Assembly (NCBI RefSeq): GCF_005796185.1
Contig: NZ_VAHM01000016.1
Location: 1 to 64,000 of the forward strand
DNA from: Pseudarthrobacter sp. NamB4
GTDB lineage: Bacteria; Actinomycetota; Actinomycetes; Actinomycetales; Micrococcaceae
DNA length: 64,000 nt
Direction: 5' to 3'
Below, piece by piece: positions 47,422 through 56,056 of the stretch (positions within the stretch are counted from its first letter, which is position 1; each line of letters opens with the position of its first letter). Position numbers and translations under genes: made by a program. The notes below the pieces were generated by a model, which did no database searches, was not told the origin of the DNA, and was given only the letters and a program-made list of their open reading frames with translations.

Positions 47422-48504
47422 GTGAATTCTGCCCGAACCGACGTCGTGGTCATCGGCGCCGGTCAGGCCGGGCTTTCCGCTGCCTACCACCTCCAGCGCC
47501 GGGGCCTGGACTACGTAGTTCTCGACGCCGAGAGCGGCCCCGGAGGTGCGTGGCGCCACCGCTGGAAGAGCCTGCGAATGGAAACAGTCAACGGCATCAG
47601 CGACCTGCCGGGCATCGCCAAGCCTGCAGTAAATCCCCGGGAGCCCAGCTCGGAGTTCCTGACCCGGTATTTTGGCGGCTATGAAGAGGAACTGGGCCTG
47701 GCCGTCCAGCGCCCGGTCAAGGTGACGTCCGTCAGCCGCGAGGACGACGACCCTGACGGCCGGCTGGTGGTCAGTACGTCCCGCGGTGATTGGACAGCCC
47801 GGGCTGTCATCAACGCCACTGGAACGTGGACCCGCCCCTTCTGGCCACTCTATCCCGGCCAGTCAACGTTCCGCGGGCGGCAGCTGCATGTGGCGGACTA
47901 CGTCTCGGCAGATGAGTTCACAGGCCGGCACGTGACAGTGGTGGGCGGCGGCATCTCCGCCGTAGGCCTCCTCGATGAGATCTCGCGCGTCACGACCACA
48001 AGCTGGTTCACCCGCCGGGAACCGGTGTGGCGCGAGGAGGAGTTCGACGCGAAGGCAGGACACGACGCCGTGGCCCTGGTGGAGGAGCGGGTCCGCCGGG
48101 GACTGCCGCCGCAGAGCGGGGTTTCGGTGACCGGGCTGATCTGGACGCCGACGCTCAGGTCCGCCGCTGCCAGGGGTGTACTCGACCGCAAGCCGATGTT
48201 CACGTCCATAGAGCCCCATGGCGTCCGGCTGGCCGATGGCGGATTCCTGCCGGCGGATGTCCTCCTATGGGCCACCGGATTCCGCCCGGAGATCGAACAC
48301 CTCGCACCATTGCACCTGCGGGGACCCGGTGGCGGCATACTCATGGATGGAACACAGGTGGCGCAGGAACCTCGCGTCCATCTGGTGGGATACGGCCCGT
48401 CGTCGTCCACTATCGGCGCCAACCTGGCAGGACGCGCGGCGGTGTCCGCCATCCTGAAACTGCCAGGGATCGATCCGACAGCGGCACCGGCAATCTGGGG
48501 CTGA
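47422..48504 (+). CDS. FAD/NAD(P)-binding oxidoreductase, flavin monooxygenase-like
   Basis: A 360-aa flavoprotein with two Rossmann sites: VIGAGQAGLSAAYHLQRRG (about 8-26, FAD) and VVGGGISAVGLLDEI (about 173-187, NAD(P)). The segment ATGTWTRPFWPLYPGQ between them resembles the monooxygenase linker (FxGxxxHSxxY type) though the exact signature is altered. LLWATGFRPEI near 285 is the late FAD motif. Likely substrates are amines or sulfides, or putrescine-type compounds; I cannot say which. GTG start, divergent from the cfa-like gene. Confidence 0.82.
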   Translation: MNSARTDVVVIGAGQAGLSAAYHLQRRGLDYVVLDAESGPGGAWRHRWKSLRMETVNGISDLPGIAKPAVNPREPSSEFLTRYFGGYEEELGLAVQRPVKVTSVSREDDDPDGRLVVSTSRGDWTARAVINATGTWTRPFWPLYPGQSTFRGRQLHVADYVSADEFTGRHVTVVGGGISAVGLLDEISRVTTTSWFTRREPVWREEEFDAKAGHDAVALVEERVRRGLPPQSGVSVTGLIWTPTLRSAAARGVLDRKPMFTSIEPHGVRLADGGFLPADVLLWATGFRPEIEHLAPLHLRGPGGGILMDGTQVAQEPRVHLVGYGPSSSTIGANLAGRAAVSAILKLPGIDPTAAPAIWG

Positions 48505-48530
48505 GCACCGACCGGCGCGACAGCCGCGGG

Positions 48531-49772
48531 ATGCGGCAGCGGCACAATCACAAGCAGAAAAGAAAGCGGCAGGAACAGTTGGCATCAGACACCCTTGAGC
48601 ACGTCTTCGGCGCCCTCAGGCGGCGGCCCGACGTCGAAGCTGCGAACCTGCAGGCATGGGACGCCACGGACCGCCTCCTGCTGGAAACAGCTGCGGGAGT
48701 CGTGCGCAGCGGGAGCACAGTGGCCGTCGTGGGGGATCGCTACGGCGCCCTGACCCTCGGCACTCTTGCCACCCTTAGCCCCGGTGCCGTGCGTGTGCAT
48801 CAGGACCTCATCACGGGTGAACGTGCGCTCCAGCTCAACGCGGCTGCGCTCCGTCAGGCCGCTGTCCTGCCTGGCACCACAGCAGGCACGGCGGGCAGGG
48901 GGACGGGAGTGGAACCCGGCTTCACGCAGCTGCCGTTCGGGCCGGACCTCCTGGCCGGCGCGCAGACGGTGCTTTTGCAGCTGCCCAAGACCCTCGCGGA
49001 ACTGGACGAGATCGCTGCCGCGGTGGCCAGGCATGCGGCATCTGACGTAAAACTTTTGGCCGGGGGCCGGGTAAAGCACATGTCCCTTGGCATGAACGCG
49101 GTTCTGGAACGTCACTTCGGCTCCGTCCAGCCGCAGCTCGCCAGGCAGAAATCACGCGTGATCCTGGCCAGTGAACCGCAGGGGGACAGCCGGCCGGAAC
49201 GGTACCCGGTGATGGAGCACATCGCTGAGCTGGACCTGAACGTGGCTGCGCACGGGGCCGTCTTCGCCGGAACCAGGTTGGACATCGGTACCCGGTTCCT
49301 GCTGACGTTCCTTCCGGAGATGAAGGAGGCCCGGCACGCCGTGGACCTCGGCTGCGGCACCGGGATCCTCGCCGCCATGTATGCACGCCGGCACCCCGCC
49401 TCCGCTGTGACCGCCACCGACCAGTCAGCAGCCGCAGTGGCGTCGGCGCAGGCGACGGCACGTGCCAACGGACTGGAGGAGCAGATTACGGTCCTCCAGG
49501 ACGACGCCCTGGGTACCATGGCGGACGGCAGCGTGGACCTGGTCCTGCTCAACCCGCCATTCCACGTGGGAGCCGGCGTGCACGCGGGGGCAGGCCTGAA
49601 GCTGATCGAAGCGGCAGGCCGGGTGCTGGTGCCGCACGGCGAGCTTTGGACGGTGTTCAACAGGCACCTGCCCTACCTGCCGGCGCTGGAACGGCAGGTG
49701 GGACCCACCTCTGTGAAGGGACGGAACCCCAAGTTCACGGTGACCCTCAGCACCCGCCGCAGCCCCAGGTGA
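48531..49772 (+). CDS. Class I SAM-dependent methyltransferase, RsmC/RlmG-like
   Basis: Probable rRNA guanine-N2 methyltransferase. The first half is a degenerate methyltransferase fold; the second half holds the active domain with VDLGCGTGILAAMYARRHP (SAM motif I, near residue 270) and LVLLNPPFHVG (motif IV NPPF, near residue 340), the arrangement of RsmC and RlmG. ATG 48531 starts a basic N-terminus (RQRHNHKQKRKRQ); a TTG at 48579 with AGGAA upstream is an alternative. Which rRNA base it modifies cannot be told from sequence. Confidence 0.85.
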   Translation: MRQRHNHKQKRKRQEQLASDTLEHVFGALRRRPDVEAANLQAWDATDRLLLETAAGVVRSGSTVAVVGDRYGALTLGTLATLSPGAVRVHQDLITGERALQLNAAALRQAAVLPGTTAGTAGRGTGVEPGFTQLPFGPDLLAGAQTVLLQLPKTLAELDEIAAAVARHAASDVKLLAGGRVKHMSLGMNAVLERHFGSVQPQLARQKSRVILASEPQGDSRPERYPVMEHIAELDLNVAAHGAVFAGTRLDIGTRFLLTFLPEMKEARHAVDLGCGTGILAAMYARRHPASAVTATDQSAAAVASAQATARANGLEEQITVLQDDALGTMADGSVDLVLLNPPFHVGAGVHAGAGLKLIEAAGRVLVPHGELWTVFNRHLPYLPALERQVGPTSVKGRNPKFTVTLSTRRSPR

Positions 49773-49941
49773 TCCGGCGTAAGCACCGCTGCGGGCGAGC
49801 TCCTGCCCCTGCGGAACGGGCGGAAGGAGCGGCACCCGTCCTGCGCCGCGCCGTCGTTCCGGCATGTGGGTCTGGGCCCCGGCGTAACGTACGATTCAAG
49901 CATCACCATAAGTACTTGGGGGACGACGTTTAGGGGACGCT

Positions 49942-51195
49942 GTGACTGAGATCCGCCAATCCTCACCGAGGCGCGGAACCAACCTGCCCCGGATGGGGGA
50001 CTTCAACCTCACGGTGATCCTGGACGCCATCCGCAGGTCCTCCGGGGGACTGAGCCGGGTGGAGCTGGCACAGATCGTGGGCCTGTCGCCGCAAACCATC
50101 TCCAACATCTCCCGCCGCCTCCTGGATCAGAACCTCATTGTGGAAGCCGGCAAGGAAGGCAGCGGCCCCGGCAAGCCCCGCACCATCCTGCGGCTCAATC
50201 CCGGCGGCGTCTTCGCCCTCGGCGTCCACCTCGACCCCGCCGTCACCACCTTCGTGGTCCTTGACCTGGTGGGGGCAGTGGTACGGCACTCCCGGATCAA
50301 GACCCCCGGCGGCAATGACCCTTCTGCCGTCATCGCCACCATTGCCGACGAAATTGCCCAGCTGGTGGCGGATTCCGGCGTGGACCACGACAGGATTTCA
50401 GGCCTGGGCCTCGCCGCGCCCGGCCCCATCGACCTGGACAACGGCACCGTGGTGGATCCGCCGCTGCTTCCTGGCTGGGACCGGGTGGAACTGCGCACCG
50501 CCCTTTCGGAGGCCACCGGATATTCGGTGCTGATGGACAAGGACGTCACCAGTGCAGCCGTCGCCGAGACATGGGCAGGCGGTGCCAGCGGCTCCGGCAG
50601 CTTCATCTTCATGTACATGGGCACCGGCATTGGCTGCGGGATCGTGCTCAATGACGAGGTGGTCCGGGGCACCTCAGGGAACGCCGGCGAGATCGGCCAC
50701 GTCGTGGTGGACCCGGACGGCCCCCCATGCGACTGCGGCCTCCGCGGCTGTGTGAAAGCCACCTGCATCCCGCAGGTGTTGGTGGCGCAGGCGCAAGCTG
50801 CAGGCATTCTGGAAGGCTCGCGTGGAGGCAACAGCGGCGCGGAAATCCAGCAGAGTTTTTCCCGGCTGTGCGACCTCGCGGACGAGGGAAACGAACAGGC
50901 GCTGGGCATCATCGACAAATCGGCGGTGCTCGTGGCGCGGGCAGCGTCCGTGGTCACCAATACCCTGGACGTGGAGCGGGTGGTGTTTGGCGGGCCGTTT
51001 TGGAGCCGCCTTGCCGGGCGCTACCTGGATAAAATTCCGGCGCTGCTGGACGCCCACAGCGACACCCGCCTCATCCATCCCATCGAGGTGGTGGGCACCG
51101 GGGTGGGGGATGACGTTGGCGCCATCGGGGCTGCCTCCCTGGTGCTGGAGCACACGCTGGCCCCGCGCGCCCAGCGGCTGCTTTTGGAAAGCTGA
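49942..51195 (+). CDS. ROK-family transcriptional regulator
   Basis: Probable sugar-responsive repressor of the downstream ABC importer. Winged helix-turn-helix at about 25-85 (LSRVELAQIVGLSPQTISNISRRL) and a ROK domain with GMGTGIGCGIV-type loop (YMGTGIGCGIVLNDEV), GEIGHVVVDPDG and the zinc motif CDCGLRGC. The residue after the zinc motif is Lys where Glu is usual. GTG start at 49942. A palindrome 7 bp after its stop could be its operator. Confidence 0.88.
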   Translation: MTEIRQSSPRRGTNLPRMGDFNLTVILDAIRRSSGGLSRVELAQIVGLSPQTISNISRRLLDQNLIVEAGKEGSGPGKPRTILRLNPGGVFALGVHLDPAVTTFVVLDLVGAVVRHSRIKTPGGNDPSAVIATIADEIAQLVADSGVDHDRISGLGLAAPGPIDLDNGTVVDPPLLPGWDRVELRTALSEATGYSVLMDKDVTSAAVAETWAGGASGSGSFIFMYMGTGIGCGIVLNDEVVRGTSGNAGEIGHVVVDPDGPPCDCGLRGCVKATCIPQVLVAQAQAAGILEGSRGGNSGAEIQQSFSRLCDLADEGNEQALGIIDKSAVLVARAASVVTNTLDVERVVFGGPFWSRLAGRYLDKIPALLDAHSDTRLIHPIEVVGTGVGDDVGAIGAASLVLEHTLAPRAQRLLLES

Positions 51196-51201
51196 ACTGC
51201 T

Positions 51202-51214
51202 GAAACGGCGTTTC
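51202..51214. promoter_or_regulatory. Candidate operator ahead of the sugar ABC importer
   Basis: GAAACGGCGTTTC is a 13-bp palindrome (central base excepted) in the short gap between the ROK gene and the solute-binding protein gene, in the position for operon control. It also resembles LacI-type CG-centred sites. Confidence 0.45.
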
Positions 51215-51315
51215 CGGCTTGCTTGCCGAAGGCCGTCCATCTAGGCTTTGCGTATTGCCGCGGCTGGGGACCCGCTGACATAGGGGCGCCGCAGCCATTG
51301 ACCGAATGGAGCACC

Positions 51316-52668
51316 ATGCGCTGCCGGGCCCTGAAGACCATGTCCCTGATCGCCGCGGCAGCGGTTGTCCTGACGGCGTGCAGCCCGGACGATCCCGGGG
51401 ACGCTTCAAAAACCCTGAAAGTGGCGTACCAGAAAACGGACTCCTTCACTGCCCTGGACACCATGCTCCACGCGGCGAAACAGGAATTCGAGGCGGCAAA
51501 CCAGGGCGTGAGCGTCGAACTGCAGCCCATCCAGGCCAACGATGACGACTACGGCACCAAGCTGGCCCTCGCCCTGCGCTCACCGTCCACCGCGCCCGAC
51601 GTCTTTTACGAGGACACCTTCAAAGTCCGCTCCGACGTGGACGCCGGCTACCTCCTGAAGCTGGACAGCCACCTTCAGGGCTGGGAGGACTGGGACAAGT
51701 TCGACGACGGCGCCAAGGCGGCAGGGCGGGCGGACGACGGCGGCACATACGCAGTGCCGCTGGGTACCGATACCCGGGCCATCTGGTACAACAAGAAAGT
51801 CTTCACGAACGCCGGGATCAGCGTCCCGTGGGAGCCGCGGAGCTGGCAGGACATCCTGGACGCGGCACGGAAGATCAAGGCCAATGACCCCGGAGTAGTG
51901 CCCTTTAACATGTACGCCGGCAAGGGCACCGGCGAGGGCACCGTCATGCAGGGCTTCTATGAGCTGTTGTATGGAACCGGCGCGGAGCTTTACGACGAAG
52001 AAGCCGGGAAATGGGTGGTGGGCTCTGCCGGTTTCACCGACTCGCTGGCTTTCCTGAAGACACTCTATGACGAGCAGTTGGCGGTTTCTCCGGCCGAAGC
52101 CCTGGACGCCAACATTTGGAAAAAAGTGTTTGGCGAGTGGTTCCCGAATGCCAAGCTCGGAGCCACTGTGGAAGGTTCCTACGCGCCGTCGTTCTGGCAG
52201 GAAGGCGGAAGCTACGAATGGCCGGGCTACGAACAGGACATGGGCGTCGCCCCTTTCCCCACGCGTGACGGCCAGGATCCGGGTGCGGTGAGCATGTCCG
52301 GCGGCTGGACACTGGCTCTCGGGGCAAGCACCAAGGACCCGGACCTCGCGTTCAGCTTCCTTACCACTGCATTGAACGAGAAGAACTCCCTGGCTTTCAC
52401 CGTTGAGAGCTCGCAGATTGCGGTCCGGCAGGACGTCGCCGCTGACCCCGGCTACCTGGGCGGCCATCCCTTCGTCAAGGAAGTTTCCGAACTCGTGTCG
52501 GTAACGCGCTACCGTCCTGCAACATCCGACTATCCCCGGATTTCCGCTGCCGTCCAGGAAGCCACCGAGGCTGTCATCACCGGCAGCCGGTCACCGGAAG
52601 AGGCAGCGGCAGATTATGATGCCGCAGTCACGGAGATCGTCGGCAGCGACAAGACCATCCGGAAGTAG
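51316..52668 (+). CDS. Sugar ABC transporter substrate-binding lipoprotein
   Basis: Captures a sugar outside the membrane and hands it to the permeases. The signal peptide ends at a lipobox (VVLTAC) with Cys22. The mature protein is a cluster-B/family 1 extracellular binding protein: AVPLGTDTRAIWYNKKVFTNAG and a Gly/Trp-rich WTLALGASTKDPDLAF segment. Start ATG 51316 with AATGGAGC upstream; 450 aa. It is followed 3 bp later by the first permease gene. Substrate unknown; oligosaccharide is likely. Confidence 0.92.
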   Translation: MRCRALKTMSLIAAAAVVLTACSPDDPGDASKTLKVAYQKTDSFTALDTMLHAAKQEFEAANQGVSVELQPIQANDDDYGTKLALALRSPSTAPDVFYEDTFKVRSDVDAGYLLKLDSHLQGWEDWDKFDDGAKAAGRADDGGTYAVPLGTDTRAIWYNKKVFTNAGISVPWEPRSWQDILDAARKIKANDPGVVPFNMYAGKGTGEGTVMQGFYELLYGTGAELYDEEAGKWVVGSAGFTDSLAFLKTLYDEQLAVSPAEALDANIWKKVFGEWFPNAKLGATVEGSYAPSFWQEGGSYEWPGYEQDMGVAPFPTRDGQDPGAVSMSGGWTLALGASTKDPDLAFSFLTTALNEKNSLAFTVESSQIAVRQDVAADPGYLGGHPFVKEVSELVSVTRYRPATSDYPRISAAVQEATEAVITGSRSPEEAAADYDAAVTEIVGSDKTIRK

Positions 52669-52671
52669 CCC

Positions 52672-53553
52672 GTGCCTGTTCCCGCGGCGGCAAGGCAACT
52701 GATTCGGTACCTGCCGGTCCTCCCCGCTGTCCTGCTCCTGCTCGTCTTCCTGGCCGGCCCGGTGTTCTGGGCCTTCAACGCCTCCTTCACCAATGCCGGC
52801 CTCACCGGCCGCAGCGCGCGCGACCCTTCCTGGGTAGGCCTGGACAACTACCAGCGGCTGCTGGCCGATCCGGTGTTCCCGCTCTCCCTCCTGCTCACCG
52901 TAATGTTCGTGGCAGGCTCCGCCGTGCTGGGCCAGAACCTGCTCGGGCTGGTCCTGGCCCTGCTGATGCGCCGGGCACGGCCGGCGGTGTCCGCCGTCGT
53001 CGGAACCACTGTGGTGGCCGCCTGGGTACTTCCGGAGATCGTGGCGGCCTTTGCCGCCTATGCCTACTTCAGCGGCGACGGCACCCTGAACCAGCTGCTG
53101 CGCGTCCTGGGACTCGGCGGGCAGGACTGGCTGTACGCCTTTCCCATGATGGCCATCATGCTTGCCAACGTGTGGAGGGGGACCGCGTTTTCCATGCTCG
53201 TCTACCGGGCGGCACTGAACGACGTCCCGGCCGAGGTGACCGAAGCTGCCCAGATGGACGGGGCACACGGCTGGCAGCGGCTCGCCTTCATCACCCTGCC
53301 CATGATCCGGGGGAGCATCACCACCAACCTGATGCTGGTCACGCTGCAGACCCTTGCCGTGTTCACGCTCGTGTGGGTCATGACCGCCGGCGGACCCGCC
53401 AACGCCAGCACCACGCTGCCGGTCCTCGCCTACCTTGAGGCGTTCAAGTTCGGAGACATTGGCTACGGGACGGCTGTGGCGTCGGTGCTCATCCTTATCG
53501 GCGCCGCCTTCGGACTGGTGTACATCCGGCTGCTGAAGGATTCCAGGTCATGA
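52672..53553 (+). CDS. Sugar ABC transporter permease 1
   Basis: MalF-type inner-membrane permease, 293 aa, six hydrophobic segments. The ATPase-docking EAA motif reads EVTEAAQMDGAHGWQRLAFITLPMI (near residue 190-215). GTG start at 52672, 3 bp after the binding-protein gene; the last 4 bp overlap the next permease (ATGA). No ATPase gene is adjacent, so a shared MsiK-type ATPase elsewhere is inferred. Confidence 0.93.
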   Translation: MPVPAAARQLIRYLPVLPAVLLLLVFLAGPVFWAFNASFTNAGLTGRSARDPSWVGLDNYQRLLADPVFPLSLLLTVMFVAGSAVLGQNLLGLVLALLMRRARPAVSAVVGTTVVAAWVLPEIVAAFAAYAYFSGDGTLNQLLRVLGLGGQDWLYAFPMMAIMLANVWRGTAFSMLVYRAALNDVPAEVTEAAQMDGAHGWQRLAFITLPMIRGSITTNLMLVTLQTLAVFTLVWVMTAGGPANASTTLPVLAYLEAFKFGDIGYGTAVASVLILIGAAFGLVYIRLLKDSRS

Positions 53554-54425
53554 CCGCCACCGCCAGGACAGCCCGTCCGCTTCCTGCCGGCACGGGCGCC
53601 ACAGCCCGGCCCGGCAGGAGCAGCACGCCGGCCGACGCAGTGCTGCTGCTGATCGGCGCCTCCTTCCTGCTGCCCCTGCTGTGGCTCATCCTGGCTTCGC
53701 TGGACACCAGGGCCGGACATGAGCTCCAATTTCCTGCTGCGCCGGGCCTGGGCAACTTCGCCGCCATCGCAACTCCGGAACTGCTGCTCCGGCCGCTCTG
53801 GAACAGTGCGGTGCTCTCCGGGGGAACGGCCGCGGTGACCCTGGTGGCGGCAGTCCTCGCCGCCTACCCGCTGTCCCGGTACAGCTCACGGTTCAACCGG
53901 CCGTTCATGTACACCATCCTCTTTGGCACCTGCCTGCCCATTACCGCCATCATGGTGCCGGTGTACGGGCTTTTCGTCCAGTTCGAGCTCCTGGACTCGA
54001 TGCCGGCCACCATCCTGTTCATGGCCACCACCGCCCTGCCCATGGCCATCTGGATGACCCGGAACTTCATGGACGGGGTGCCGGTGTCGCTGGAAGAGGC
54101 AGCCTGGGTGGACGGCGCGTCGCGGATGACCGCACTGCGCACCATTGTCCTGCCGCTGATGAAGCAGGGGCTGGGGGTGGTGTTCATCTTCGTGTTCATC
54201 CAGGCCTGGGGGAACTTCTTTGTCCCGTTCGTGCTGCTCCTGTCCGAGGCACGGCAGCCGGCAGCGGTGTCCATCTTCAGTTTCTTTGGACAGCATGGCG
54301 CAGTGGCGTACGGCCAGCTGGCCGCATTCTCGATGGTGTATTCGCTGCCGGTGCTTGCTCTCTACGTCATTGTGGCCAGGGGTGGCGGCAGTTCCTTCGC
54401 CCTGTCCGGAGCGGTGCGCGGCTAG
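53550..54425 (+). CDS. Sugar ABC transporter permease 2
   Basis: MalG-type permease partner, 291 aa, six hydrophobic segments. EAA motif SLEEAAWVDGASRMTALRTIVLPLM (near residue 180-205). The N-terminal 25 residues are Thr/Ala-rich and cytoplasmic. It completes the two-permease channel; the operon ends here, with no glycoside hydrolase or ATPase gene following. Its last 4 bp overlap the convergent small gene. Confidence 0.93.
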   Translation: MTATARTARPLPAGTGATARPGRSSTPADAVLLLIGASFLLPLLWLILASLDTRAGHELQFPAAPGLGNFAAIATPELLLRPLWNSAVLSGGTAAVTLVAAVLAAYPLSRYSSRFNRPFMYTILFGTCLPITAIMVPVYGLFVQFELLDSMPATILFMATTALPMAIWMTRNFMDGVPVSLEEAAWVDGASRMTALRTIVLPLMKQGLGVVFIFVFIQAWGNFFVPFVLLLSEARQPAAVSIFSFFGQHGAVAYGQLAAFSMVYSLPVLALYVIVARGGGSSFALSGAVRG

Positions 54426-54625
54426 TCGATGTCCTCGACCACCACACCGAAGGGGAGGCTGTCATCGAGGTGGGCCTGGTGGCCGGTGGATCCGGGGTTG
54501 TACGTAACCCGGACACCGTGCAGCTTGTCCGCGGCCGATTGCTGCAGGACAGGCTTCACAGTGCTGATGAACATCTCGCTTTTGTCGGCGAGAAACTCCT
54601 TGTAACTGGCTGGAAGCTCGCTCAT
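54422..54625 (-). CDS. Small conserved hypothetical protein
   Basis: A 67-aa soluble protein (MSELPASYKEFLADKSEMFI start; LPFGVVVEDID end). I do not recognise a domain. The compact, charged, non-repetitive sequence and the strong coding pattern argue that it is real. ATG 54625 is favoured; the frame extends 15 residues further upstream. It converges on the permease gene with a 4-bp overlap at the stop codons and is divergent from the metF leader. Confidence 0.6.
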   Translation of the reverse strand: MSELPASYKEFLADKSEMFISTVKPVLQQSAADKLHGVRVTYNPGSTGHQAHLDDSLPFGVVVEDID

Positions 54626-54816
54626 GGCAAAAGGATAGACCTCGCGCCCCTTCATGGGGAGGGGTCCCATTGACTGGGGCAGGACCCGGGAGCCGGATCG
54701 GAAGGGCGAGTGCGGCGAAGAATATTCTGCCGGGCTCCAAGACAGGGCGTAAGACTGCGTCTTAATTCGGGAAGCAACTTGAATGCTCTCACCGGCGCTC
54801 CTAGAGTCTTATACAA

Positions 54817-54830
54817 GTTACCGCGGTAAC
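54817..54830. promoter_or_regulatory. Palindromic operator candidate upstream of metF
   Basis: GTTACCGCGGTAAC is a perfect 14-bp palindrome; including flanking ACA/TGT it extends to ACAnGTTACCGCGGTAACnTGT. A -10-like TTATAC (54809-54814) ends just before it, so a bound protein would block transcription. The regulator is unknown to me. Confidence 0.6.
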
Positions 54831-54998
54831 GTGTCAGCGACCCTCCGGATTGGAGGGTGTGGGTGCCCCCATGTGGGCCTGACATTTGCTCACGGGGAAC
54901 TTCGTTCCAGGCGTAACAGTCGCGGCTGCGTCCTGTGGAGTTTCCCTGTGTGTTCCCTAAACTCAAATTCATTGCCGGCAGCCGTCGCCTTCGACGGC
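54831..54998 (+). promoter_or_regulatory. Structured 5' leader of metF-metE, unassigned
   Basis: Four helices can be drawn. An outer TGTCAG (54832-54837) / CTGACA (54879-54884) encloses ACCCTCC / GGAGGGT (54840-54858) and GCCC / GGGC (54865-54878), making a three-way junction. Downstream come GGAAC-TTC-GTTCC (54896-54908) and GCCGTCG-CCTT-CGACGGC (54981-54998), the last one 20 nt ahead of the metF ribosome site. The motif GCGACCC...GGGTGT faintly recalls the SAM-I/IV core, but the P2 arm is missing. No class assigned. Confidence 0.5.
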
Positions 54999-55029
54999 CA
55001 GCCACAATGGCCCAAAGCCAAGGACGCAA

Positions 55030-55992
55030 ATGTCACCACCAAGCCTTATTGACACCCATCCCAACCTCTCCGACACCGCTCCCGTCGCCCTCTCCTACGA
55101 GCTGTTCCCGCCGCGCTCCCCGGCGGCGGCAGAAACCCTTTGGACCACCATCAGGGAGCTGGAAACCACCGAGCCGGACTACGTCTCGGTCACCTATGGT
55201 GCCAGCGGTTCAAACCGGGACACCGCCGTCGAACTCATCAACCGACTGCTGCTGGAAACCACCCTCCGGCCGCTGGCCCACCTGACCTGCGTGGGAAACA
55301 CGCCTCAGGAACTGGCGGGAATCATCGGTGAACTTCTGGACACCGGGGTGCGCGGTATCCTGGCGCTGCGCGGAGACCTTCCCAAGGATGGCGGAGAACC
55401 TGCCCCCGGGGCACTGCGCTACGCGCAGGACCTGATTGAACTCGTCCGCCGGGTAGAGCAGCGCCGTTCGGCCCTCCTCTGTGCCGGAAAGATTGCAGTG
55501 GGTGTGGCAGCCTATCCCACGCGTCATCCCGAATCGCCCAGCGAGGAGCACGACGTCGAGGTGCTGCTGGCCAAGCAGCGTTCCGGCGCCGATTTCGCCA
55601 TCACCCAGGTGTTCTTCCGCGCTGAACAGTATGCGGATCTGCTGACCCGGGCACGCCGGGCCGGCGTCACCATCCCGATCATTCCCGGTGTCATGCCGCT
55701 CACCAGCCTTCGCCGCCTGAAGCGGCTGGGCGAACTCGCAGGTGTGGAACCGGCTCCGGAACTGATCGAACGGCTCGCGGCCGCGGACAGCGATCTGGAC
55801 CGGCTCCACATCGGCGTCAACGCCACGGTGGACCTGGCCAACGCCGCCCTCGAGGCGGGGGCGCCGGGCATCCATCTCTACACCTTCAATGAACACCAGA
55901 GCGCCCTCGAGGTGCTGGACAAGCTGGCCCTCCCGCGTCGCACCCATTCCAGCAGCGGCCGGAATATCGCGGCCCGCCAACTTGCCGGCTGA
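55030..55992 (+). CDS. metF: Methylenetetrahydrofolate reductase
   Basis: Reduces 5,10-methylene-THF to 5-methyl-THF, the methyl donor for methionine. TIM-barrel flavoprotein of 320 aa with SYELFPPRSPAAAETLW, DYVSVTYGASGSNRD, the LALRGDLPKDGG segment carrying the Arg-Gly-Asp loop, and GADFAITQVFFRAEQY. AAGGA precedes ATG 55030. Paired with metE 64 bp downstream; both likely answer to methionine supply through the leader. Confidence 0.94.
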   Translation: MSPPSLIDTHPNLSDTAPVALSYELFPPRSPAAAETLWTTIRELETTEPDYVSVTYGASGSNRDTAVELINRLLLETTLRPLAHLTCVGNTPQELAGIIGELLDTGVRGILALRGDLPKDGGEPAPGALRYAQDLIELVRRVEQRRSALLCAGKIAVGVAAYPTRHPESPSEEHDVEVLLAKQRSGADFAITQVFFRAEQYADLLTRARRAGVTIPIIPGVMPLTSLRRLKRLGELAGVEPAPELIERLAAADSDLDRLHIGVNATVDLANAALEAGAPGIHLYTFNEHQSALEVLDKLALPRRTHSSSGRNIAARQLAG

Positions 55993-56056
55993 GCATCGCC
56001 TCAGCCGAACCTTCAACAGACCATTCATACAAGCTCCAACCTTCCGGGAGACCTCC

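Noticed and set aside
54831..54890. A standard SAM-I or SAM-IV riboswitch at metF
   Set aside because: The ACCC/GGGT arm is similar, but the P2 kink-turn arm and the long outer pairing are missing, so I did not name it as such.
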